Source: CAVVTR01 sp963751245 (GTDB lineage: Bacteria; Acidobacteriota; Thermoanaerobaculia; Thermoanaerobaculales; Thermoanaerobaculaceae). From it: a DNA stretch of 64,000 nucleotides. Within the stretch, counting starts at the first letter, position 1; every line of letters starts with the position of its first letter. This document shows positions 35,362-42,044 of this stretch, in pieces. The notes below the pieces were generated by a model. It was not told where the DNA came from. It did no database searches and saw only the letters and a program-made list of their open reading frames with translations. The position numbers and the translations under genes are program-made. The stretch lies in NCBI GenBank assembly GCA_963751245.1, contig CAVVTR010000007.1, positions 62,001 through 126,000 on the forward strand, given 5' to 3'.

Positions 35362-36576
35362 ATGGACCCCGTGATCCTGGCGGTGTTCGTGGCCGTGTAC
35401 GCCGGCATGATCCTCGGCGGCGTCCCGGGGCTCGCCCTCGACCGCACCGGCGTCGCGCTCCTGGGCGCCATCGTCCTGGTGGCGACCGGCCGGGTCACCA
35501 CGGCCGCGGCGTGGCAGGCCGTCGACGTCCCCACCATGGCGCTGCTGTTCGGGCTCATGGTGGTCTCTGCACAGTTCCGCCTCGGCGGGTTCTACGCGGC
35601 GCTGACCCGGCGCCTGGCGGCGGCGGAGGTCGGTCCGGGCACTCTCCTCGCCCTCGTCGTGGCCACCGCAGGGTTGCTGTCGGCGCTCCTCGCCAACGAC
35701 ATCGTGTGCCTCGCCGTGGCGCCGCTCCTGGTCGAGGGGTGCGCCCGGAGGGGCCTCGACCCGGTGCCGTTCCTGCTCGCCCTGGCCTGCTCCGCCAACG
35801 TGGGCTCCGCGGCCACCCTCATCGGCAACCCGCAGAACATGCTGGTGGGCCAGACGCTCCACCTCTCCTTCGCGGCCTACGCCGTCGACGCCGCCGTGCC
35901 GGCCGCGGCGTCCCTCGCCGTGGTCTGGCTGGTCGTCCACCGGGGCGTCCGCTCGCGCTGGCTCGCCCACACGCCCATCCCCGCCGTCGCGGCGCCGCCC
36001 TTCGACGCCTGGCAGACCATCAAGGGCGCGGTGCTGGTCGCCGGCATCGTCGCCGCCTTCCTGCTCACCTCCTGGCCCCGCGAGGTGGTCGCTCTGGCGG
36101 CGGCGGGGATCCTCATGACCAGCCGCAGGATGCGCACGCGGGACGTGCTCGCCGCCGTGGACTGGCAGCTGCTCGCCCTGTTCGCGGGGCTGTTCGTGGT
36201 CAACCACGCCCTGGTGGCCTCCGGGATGGCCTCGGGCGCCCTGGCGGCGCTGGCCGCCGCCGGCATCGATCTCCGCGCGCCGGCGCCGCTGTTCGCGGTC
36301 ACCGCGGTGCTGTCCAACCTCGTCTCCAACGTCCCCGCGGTGATGCTGCTGCTCCCCGCCGCCACCCATGCCACCGCCGGCCCGGTGCTCGCCCTGTCCA
36401 GCACCCTCGCCGGTAACCTCCTGGTGGTGGGGAGCCTCGCCAACATCATCGTGGTGGAGCAGGCGTCCCGGCTGGACGTGCGCATCTCCTGGCGGCGGCA
36501 TGCCCGGACCGGCGTTCCGGTCACCCTCGCGAGCCTCGCCCTCGCAGCCGCCTGGCTGATCCTGCGCGGCGTGTGA
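35362..36576 (+). CDS. SLC13/ArsB-type anion permease
   Basis: The 404-residue integral membrane protein has about 11 hydrophobic segments and the ion-transporter motifs NDIVCLAVAPLLV in the first half and SNLVSNVPAVMLLLP in the second, a duplicated signature of the ArsB/NhaD/DASS group. SANVGSAATLIGNPQN is also typical. It transports an anion or exchanges ions across the inner membrane; the substrate is not known. A TACAAG box lies about 5 bases before the ATG at 35362 and there is no clear ribosome-binding site. Confidence 0.82.
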   Translation: MDPVILAVFVAVYAGMILGGVPGLALDRTGVALLGAIVLVATGRVTTAAAWQAVDVPTMALLFGLMVVSAQFRLGGFYAALTRRLAAAEVGPGTLLALVVATAGLLSALLANDIVCLAVAPLLVEGCARRGLDPVPFLLALACSANVGSAATLIGNPQNMLVGQTLHLSFAAYAVDAAVPAAASLAVVWLVVHRGVRSRWLAHTPIPAVAAPPFDAWQTIKGAVLVAGIVAAFLLTSWPREVVALAAAGILMTSRRMRTRDVLAAVDWQLLALFAGLFVVNHALVASGMASGALAALAAAGIDLRAPAPLFAVTAVLSNLVSNVPAVMLLLPAATHATAGPVLALSSTLAGNLLVVGSLANIIVVEQASRLDVRISWRRHARTGVPVTLASLALAAAWLILRGV

Positions 36577-36601
36577 AGGCGGACCCCGGCCCCGGCACCC
36601 C

Positions 36602-36629
36602 TTGACAACGCGCGCGCAAGACTTATCTT
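36602..36629 (+). promoter_or_regulatory. Promoter of the kamA operon
   Basis: TTGACA (36602-36607) and TATCTT (36624-36629) are spaced by 16 bases. The predicted start near 36636 is just before the first helix of the structured leader, leaving about 330 bases of untranslated leader before kamA. Confidence 0.55.
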
Positions 36630-36640
36630 GTGCAACGAAT

Positions 36641-36737
36641 GGAGACAGACGCTTCCCCCGACCGCCCTCCAAGCGGTTCCGTCCGGGATGGTTGTAATCC
36701 AACCTCCCGGCCGATGGTGTCCGTGTCTGCCATCTCC
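36641..36737 (+). ncRNA. Candidate structured 5' leader (three-way junction) of the kamA operon
   Basis: GGAGACAGAC (36641-36650) pairs with GTCTG (36725-36729) and TCTCC (36733-36737), with a three-base bulge. This encloses two hairpins: ACCGC/GCGGT (36661-36665, 36673-36677) and CCGGGA-T-GGTTG/CAACC-TCCCGG (36683-36694, 36700-36710). The predicted transcription start is only a few bases upstream of the closing helix. I do not recognise a known riboswitch; lysine, cobalamin and T-box hallmarks are absent. The pairing was found by eye. Confidence 0.4.
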
Positions 36738-36966
36738 CCCGGCCCCGCCTCCGAAGCGCGGGGTCTTCCCGTCATGTCAGCCTCACCGCGGTTGACAGGG
36801 ATCCCCGGCTAGCCGCCCACATCATGTCTCCGCGGCCCGCGAGGGCTTCCCGGCCGGGCTCCCCCAGGAGGCCCGGAACCAAGCGCACGTGTTCAGGGAC
36901 GCGACACCTACCGTCATCCCCGGCGGTCTTTTCGGACCGCCCCTCCCGCACCGGAGACGAGGAGCG
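36738..36966 (+). other. Remainder of the kamA leader
   Basis: No gene is convincing here. It holds CCCCGC/GCGGGG near 36744-36763 and a stable hairpin GGCGGTC/GACCGCC (36922-36928 and 36935-36941, loop TTTTCG) about 25 bases before the kamA start, then the ribosome-binding site GAGGAG. The last hairpin could influence ribosome access. A TTGACA at 36792 lacks a partner -10. Confidence 0.4.
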
Positions 36967-38124
36967 ATGAGCACCCCCAACCCCAGTGAAGACCCGCTGA
37001 TACCCGCGGCCCGGCGGGAGGCGATCTGCCGCCTCTTCGCCGAGCCCTACGACCCCGCACGGTGGAACGACTGGCGATGGCAGATGCGCCACCGTCTGTC
37101 CCGACCGGAACAGTTCGAGGCGCTGCTGCGGCTCACCCCGGCCGAGCGGCGCGGTCTCGCGCTCTCCCGGGAGAAGTTCGCCGTCGCCGTGACCCCCCAC
37201 TTCGCCGAGCTCATCGATCCCGAGGACCCCGCCTGCCCCATGCGCCTCCAGGTCGTGCCCCGGGAGGAGGAGCTGCTGGTGGGGCCGGGCGACATGGAGG
37301 ACCCCTGCGGCGAGGACGGCGACTGCGTCGTTCCGGGGCTCGTCCATCGCTATCCCGACCGTGTGCTCCTCCTCGCTCTCGACACCTGCGCGGCGTACTG
37401 CCGGTACTGCACCCGCTCGCGCCTGGTCGGCCAGGGCGCCCTCGACCCTCTCACCCGGCGGATGGACGCGATCGTCGCCTACCTCGAGAGCCATCCCGAG
37501 GTTCGCGACGTGCTGCTGTCCGGAGGCGATCCCCTGCTCCTGTCGGAGGACCGCCTCGAAGCGGTGCTGGCCCGCATCCGCGCCGTGGAGCACGTGGAGT
37601 TCGTCCGCATCGGGTCCCGCGTCCCCTGCTTCCTGCCCCAGCGCATCACTCCGGAGCTGGTCGCAGTGCTGCGCCGGCACCGGGTCTGGCTCTCGCTGCA
37701 CTTCTCCCACCCCCGCGAGCTCACGCCCGAGGCGGCCCGGGCCTGCGACCTCCTCGCCGACGGGGGCATCCCCCTGGGCAGCCAGACGGTCTTGCTGCGC
37801 GGGGTGAACGACGACACCACGACCCTGAAGGCGCTCTTCCACGGCCTCCTCAGGATGCGTGTCCGCCCCTACTACCTCTATCAGTGCGACCCGGTCGTGG
37901 GCACCTCGCACCTGCGCACCACCGTGGCACGGGGCCTCGAGCTCATCGCCTCGCTGCGCGGCCACACCAGCGGCTACGCGGTCCCCACCTACGTCATCGA
38001 CGCCCCGGGCGGCGGCGGCAAGGTCCCCATCCAGGCGGACACCGTGGTGCGGCACGAGGACGGCACGTGGGTTCTGCGCAACTGGGAGGGGAAGGAGTAC
38101 GCCTACCCGGACCCGCGGGCGTGA
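36967..38124 (+). CDS. kamA: KamA family radical SAM aminomutase, probable lysine 2,3-aminomutase
   Basis: This 385-residue enzyme has the radical SAM motif Cys141-x3-Cys145-x2-Cys148, SGGDPLLL, and the PLP lysine in DAPGGGGK (Lys352). From memory of the clostridial enzyme, two aspartates bind the side-chain amino group of lysine; the equivalents here, Asp308 in YQCD and Asp345 in IDAPGGGG, are both present, whereas glutamate-specific relatives have other residues. It should convert L-lysine to L-beta-lysine. The ATG at 36967 follows GAGGAG. Two ATP-grasp genes and an acetyltransferase follow closely, so the product is probably processed further. Confidence 0.88.
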   Translation: MSTPNPSEDPLIPAARREAICRLFAEPYDPARWNDWRWQMRHRLSRPEQFEALLRLTPAERRGLALSREKFAVAVTPHFAELIDPEDPACPMRLQVVPREEELLVGPGDMEDPCGEDGDCVVPGLVHRYPDRVLLLALDTCAAYCRYCTRSRLVGQGALDPLTRRMDAIVAYLESHPEVRDVLLSGGDPLLLSEDRLEAVLARIRAVEHVEFVRIGSRVPCFLPQRITPELVAVLRRHRVWLSLHFSHPRELTPEAARACDLLADGGIPLGSQTVLLRGVNDDTTTLKALFHGLLRMRVRPYYLYQCDPVVGTSHLRTTVARGLELIASLRGHTSGYAVPTYVIDAPGGGGKVPIQADTVVRHEDGTWVLRNWEGKEYAYPDPRA

Positions 38125-38134
38125 GGGCGACGAC

Positions 38135-39121
38135 ATGACGCTGCGCATCGGCCTGTGCTACGACCTCAAGTCGGACTACCTGGCGGCGGGCTTCGCCGCC
38201 GAGGACGTGATGGAGTTCGACGGGGAGGACACCGTCGAGGGGCTCGAAACGGCGCTGCGCCAGCTCGGCCACGCGCCGGAGCGAATCGGGCGAGGCACGG
38301 TCCTGGCCTCCCGGCTCGGCGCCGGGGAGCGCTGGGACCTGGTGTTCAACATCGCCGAGGGGGTGCGGGGGCGTTCGCGGGAGGCGCAGGTCCCGGCTCT
38401 GTGCGAGCTCTTCGACCAGCCCTACACCTTCGCCGATCCCCTCACCTGCGCCCTCACCCTGGACAAGGCGATGGCCAAGCGGATCGTGCGGGACCACGGC
38501 CTGCCCACCGCGCCCTTCGCCGTGGTCGCCTCCGAGGCCGAGGCCGCGGCGGTGACGCTGCCGCCGCCGCTGTTCGTCAAGCCGGTGGCCGAGGGCAGCT
38601 CCAAGGGCGTCACCGGACGCTCGCTGGTCCGTGACGCCGCCGGCCTTCCCGCGGCCTGCGCCGCGCTGCTGGCGCGCTACTCCCAGCCCGTGCTCGTGGA
38701 GCGCTTCCTCCCCGGCCGGGAGGTCACGGTGGGCGTCATCGGCAACGGCGGCGCGGCACGGACGGTGGGCGTCCTCGAGGTGGGCTTCACCGCGGCCGCC
38801 GAGACACCCGCCTACACCGCGCTCAACAAGGACGAGTACCTGCTCCGCGTGGCCTACACCCTCCTCGACGGGGAGTCGATGGCGGAGGAGGCGCGCCGGC
38901 TGGCCCTCGACGTCTACCGGGCACTGGGGTGCCGCGACGCCGCCCGCGTGGACCTGCGCTGCGACGCCGGGGGACGGCTCAACTTCCTCGAGGTGAACCC
39001 GCTGCCGGGGCTCAACCACGTGCGCTCCGACCTGCCCATCCTGGCGCGGCTGGGAGGCACGCCCTACCCGGCGCTGATCGGCGCCATCGTCGACGCGGCA
39101 CGCTCGAGGACCGCGCGGTGA
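38135..39121 (+). CDS. ATP-grasp ligase, D-alanine-D-alanine ligase-like (first of two)
   Basis: The 328-residue protein has the ATP-grasp fold: DKAMAKRIV, FVKPVAEGSSKGV for ATP binding, LVERFLPGREV, ARVDLRCD and FLEVNPLPGL for Mg binding. The N-terminus (IGLCYDLKSDYLAAGF) and missing serine loop differ from true Ddl. It should ligate an amino acid or peptide carboxylate to an amine using ATP. It starts 10 bases after kamA and overlaps the second ligase by 4 bases, so it probably acts on the KamA product. Confidence 0.85.
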   Translation: MTLRIGLCYDLKSDYLAAGFAAEDVMEFDGEDTVEGLETALRQLGHAPERIGRGTVLASRLGAGERWDLVFNIAEGVRGRSREAQVPALCELFDQPYTFADPLTCALTLDKAMAKRIVRDHGLPTAPFAVVASEAEAAAVTLPPPLFVKPVAEGSSKGVTGRSLVRDAAGLPAACAALLARYSQPVLVERFLPGREVTVGVIGNGGAARTVGVLEVGFTAAAETPAYTALNKDEYLLRVAYTLLDGESMAEEARRLALDVYRALGCRDAARVDLRCDAGGRLNFLEVNPLPGLNHVRSDLPILARLGGTPYPALIGAIVDAARSRTAR

Positions 39122-40101
39122 GCGGACACCGCCGCGTGGTGGTGGCCCACTCCCGGGTGGACGCCGCTGCCGACCCGTCCACGGCGGACGTGCTGGACCA
39201 GGTCGCCCTGGTGCTCGACGCCTGCGCGGCGGCCGGCCTCGAGGCGGCGGCCGTGGCGGTCGAGGACGGGCGGGTATGGGAGCGCCTGGCCGCCGTGGAC
39301 GGCGCGGTGGTCTTCAACCTGCTCGAGGCGCCTCCCGGACGGCCTGAGCTCCATGCCGCGGCGACGGCGGCGCTCGAGCTCCTCGGCGTCCCCTTCACCG
39401 GCTCGCGCGCCGCGGCGCTGTGGCTCACCACCGACAAGCTCGCCACCCGGGCGCTCCTCGCCGCCGAGGGGCTGCCGGTGGCCGGAGGCGGTCGCCTCGA
39501 CCCCGGCCGGCCCGCCGTGCTGGACCACGTGCCGCCGCCGTGGATCGTCAAGCCGGCCTGGGAGGACGCCTCGGTGGGGCTGGAGGGGAACCCCGTGTGC
39601 ACGACCCGGGGGGAGGCCGTGGCGCGGGCCCGCGCCCTCGCCGCCCGCTTCGCCGGCCAGCCGGTCCTCGTCGAGCACTTCCTCCCCGGGCGGGAGCTCA
39701 ACGTGGCGCTCCTCGACCTGGACGGGGCCGCGGAGACGCTCCCGGTGGCCGAGATCGCCTTCGTGGACTTCCCCCCCGGCATGCCGGCGCTGGTCGGCTA
39801 CGAGGCCAAGTGGGACACGGGCTCCTTCGCCGACACCCACACGGTGCGGCGCTTCCCCGGGGGCCATGACGCCGCGCTACTGGAGGCGGTGCGCGCGCTG
39901 GCGCTGGCCGCCTGGGACGCGTGCGGCGGGAGAGGGTACGGCCGGGTGGACCTGCGCCTCGACGAGGCGGGACGCCCGTGCATCCTGGAGGTGAACACCA
40001 ACCCCTGCCTGGCGCCGGACGCCGGCTTCCTGGCCGCGGCGGCCGCGGCGGGGCTCGGTCCGGCGGAGGTGGTCGGGCGCATCATCGCCGCGGCGCGGTG
40101 A
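39118..40101 (+). CDS. ATP-grasp ligase, D-alanine-D-alanine ligase-like (second of two)
   Basis: This 327-residue paralogue of the preceding gene has TTDKLATRALL, WIVKPAWEDASVGL, VEHFLPGRELN, GRVDLRLDEAG and ILEVNTNPCL. The two are clearly divergent, so they probably catalyse different ligations rather than the same one. The GTG start at 39118 overlaps the previous stop. Together with kamA and the acetyltransferase it suggests a small modified peptide or conjugate of a beta-amino acid. Confidence 0.85.
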   Translation: MSGHRRVVVAHSRVDAAADPSTADVLDQVALVLDACAAAGLEAAAVAVEDGRVWERLAAVDGAVVFNLLEAPPGRPELHAAATAALELLGVPFTGSRAAALWLTTDKLATRALLAAEGLPVAGGGRLDPGRPAVLDHVPPPWIVKPAWEDASVGLEGNPVCTTRGEAVARARALAARFAGQPVLVEHFLPGRELNVALLDLDGAAETLPVAEIAFVDFPPGMPALVGYEAKWDTGSFADTHTVRRFPGGHDAALLEAVRALALAAWDACGGRGYGRVDLRLDEAGRPCILEVNTNPCLAPDAGFLAAAAAAGLGPAEVVGRIIAAAR

Positions 40102-40114
40102 GAGGAGGACGAGG

Positions 40115-40618
40115 GTGGCGACGAGGGGAGAGGTGACGGTGCGGCGGGGTCTCGAGCCCGGAGACCGGGAGCCGGTGGCGGCGCTGCTGGCGGCGACGGG
40201 GTTCTTCAACGCCGAGGAGCTCGAGGTGGCGATGGAGCTGGTGGACGACGCGCTGCGCCTCGGCGAGGCGAGCCACTACCGGTTCCTCGTCGCCGAGACG
40301 GGGGGCGCGGTGTCCGGCTACGGGTGCTGGGGCCCGATCCCCGGCACCGTGGCCTCGGCGGACTTCTACTGGCTCGCCGTGCACCCCGACCGGCAGCGGC
40401 TCGGGATCGGCCGGGCGCTGCTCGGCGGAGCGGAGGCGTGGATGGCCGCCGAGGGGCGGACGCGGGTCTACATCGAGACCGCCACGCGCGCCCAGTACGC
40501 GCCGACCCGCGCGTTCTACCTGGGGTGCGGCTACACCCTGGCGGCGGAGCTCACCGACTACTACGCCCCCGGCGACGGCAAGGCGATCTTCCTCAAGGTC
40601 CTGAACGCCGGAACCTAG
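40115..40618 (+). CDS. GNAT family N-acetyltransferase
   Basis: The 167-residue protein has the acetyl-CoA-binding motif LAVHPDRQRLGIGRALL with RQRLGIGRA at 93-101, and a C-terminal YLGCGYTLAAELTDYY. AGGAGG stands before the GTG start at 40115. Its place after kamA recalls ablA-ablB, in which AblB acetylates beta-lysine to the osmolyte N-epsilon-acetyl-beta-lysine, but ablB operons do not have two ATP-grasp ligases. It could acetylate the ligated product instead. Confidence 0.85.
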   Translation: MATRGEVTVRRGLEPGDREPVAALLAATGFFNAEELEVAMELVDDALRLGEASHYRFLVAETGGAVSGYGCWGPIPGTVASADFYWLAVHPDRQRLGIGRALLGGAEAWMAAEGRTRVYIETATRAQYAPTRAFYLGCGYTLAAELTDYYAPGDGKAIFLKVLNAGT

Positions 40619-41557
40619 CTCCGCCCCCGCTTCGGCTCCGGCCGGCGGCGGGGGGCGGCGAAGACCACCACGTCCCTGGCGCGCCACCGGTGGAACGTGT
40701 CCGCTTCCACCAGGCCCGCCCCGGCGAGCTCGGCGCGGAGCCGAGGATCGCGGGCGAGGTCGCCCGCGTACAGGCAGGCCGCGTCGGCGCCGGCGAGCGC
40801 CGCTCGCAGCTCGGCGGGCCGCGGGGGCGTCGCCACGTCGCGCACGGCGACGCCGTTGCCGAGGACGATGTGGTCGCCGAAGGCCCACGCCTGCGAGAGC
40901 ACGACGGTGCGGACGCCCTCGTCGCGGGCCAGGTGCCCGGCGGCCGCGACCGCCGAAAGCGACTTCTCCGCGACGAGCTTCACGTTCCACAGCCCCACCG
41001 CGAGGGTGAGCGCGACCAGGGCGGCGGCCGTTCTGGGCCGGCCGCCGCGGGAGAGACGGCCGGCGGACGGCGACGAGGGCACCCGCGATGGCACCGCTCC
41101 CGAGCGGGCGCCCGGACGAGGACAGCGCGAGGGCCGCGGCGAGAACGCAGGTGACCACGGCCGTGCGCGGGTACGGCATGCTGCCGTAGGCGAGCGGCAG
41201 CCAGTGGAAGGCGTAGAGCGCCGCGGCGAGGCAGGCCGCCGGCTCCTCCACGCCCCAGCGCACGGCGAGACGCCACACCAGCCACACGTTGAGGGCGGCC
41301 AGGGCGACGAGCGGCGCGGTTGCGGCGAGCACGAGCCCGCGTGGCGAGGTCACGCCCAGGTGGTGGGCGGCGGCCGCGAACGGCGCCATCAAGACGTCGG
41401 GGAGCAGGAGGTTGCGGATCGGCCACGGCCGGTAGGCGAAACCGACGGCTCGCCGCAGAGCCTCCTCGAGGAGCTCCACGTCGTCGCCTGAGTGGAACCC
41501 CCAGAAGACGGACGCGAGGCCGAGGACGATCCGCGAATACCGGTCCGGCGTCTGCAC
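40615..41557 (-). pseudogene. Degraded membrane glycosyltransferase gene
   Basis: From a GTG at 41557 the frame reads like a GT39/GT22-type membrane mannosyltransferase: FWGFHSGDDVELLEEALRRA, then hydrophobic segments to about SSGRPLG. Near 41060-41100 the hydrophobic pattern moves to another frame, which continues (TAAALVALTLAVGLWNVKL and a soluble end, VVFAAPRRR) to the stop at 40615. The combined length of about 315 codons is well below the ~450-550 usual for such proteins, so an internal deletion plus frameshift is likely. It is convergent with the GNAT gene and overlaps its stop by 4 bases. The second part could alternatively be expressed alone from the GTG at 41094. Confidence 0.5.
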
Positions 41558-41661
41558 GGTCGGAGTCCGGCCGGCGCCTCGAACCTGGGTCGTTCAGCCG
41601 CCGGCCGCCCTCATTGTGGACGGCGCGGCCCGCGCAGGGCCGCCAGGACGACGTGGGCCGG

Positions 41662-42024
41662 TCAGATCCGCTCGAGCTCGCGGACCGTCCTCTCGTTGAC
41701 CACGTTGCCGGTGTTGAGGGTGCCGGCGGGCTCGAAGAGGAGGACGTGCGCCTCGCCCTCGGCCACCGGCAGATGCTCGACGCCGTGCGGCACGATGAGC
41801 AGCTCGCCGGGCCCGAGGTGGACCTCGCCGTCCCGCAGCCGGATGGTGAGGCGCCCCTTGACCACCAGGAACAGCTCGTCCTCCGCCTCGTGGGTGTGCC
41901 ACACGAACTCGCCCGCGAGCCTGGCGAGCTTCACCGCCGACTCGTTCACCTCGCCGATGAGGCGAGGCTGCCACGGCTCGGTGCAAAGGGCGAACTTCTG
42001 AGCCAGGTTGACCTTCTCGAGCAT
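41662..42024 (-). CDS. Cupin domain protein
   Basis: This 120-residue single-domain cupin has the two conserved motifs WHTHEAEDELFLVVKG and LGPGELLIVPHGVEH, giving a His-rich metal site inside a beta-barrel. Small cupins of this type are often isomerases, ligand sensors or unknown. GGAGGG lies before the ATG at 42024. It is 20 bases downstream of aceE on the same strand, so it is probably co-transcribed; a role in central carbon metabolism is possible but unproven. Confidence 0.85.
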   Translation of the reverse strand: MLEKVNLAQKFALCTEPWQPRLIGEVNESAVKLARLAGEFVWHTHEAEDELFLVVKGRLTIRLRDGEVHLGPGELLIVPHGVEHLPVAEGEAHVLLFEPAGTLNTGNVVNERTVRELERI

Positions 42025-42044
42025 ACCCCCTCCGCGTCCCGCGC

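Noticed and set aside
36641..36966. Lysine riboswitch, cobalamin riboswitch or T-box in the kamA leader
   Set aside because: I could not find the conserved cores of these elements, such as a T-box TGGNACCGCG-type sequence or the cobalamin GCCACTG box.
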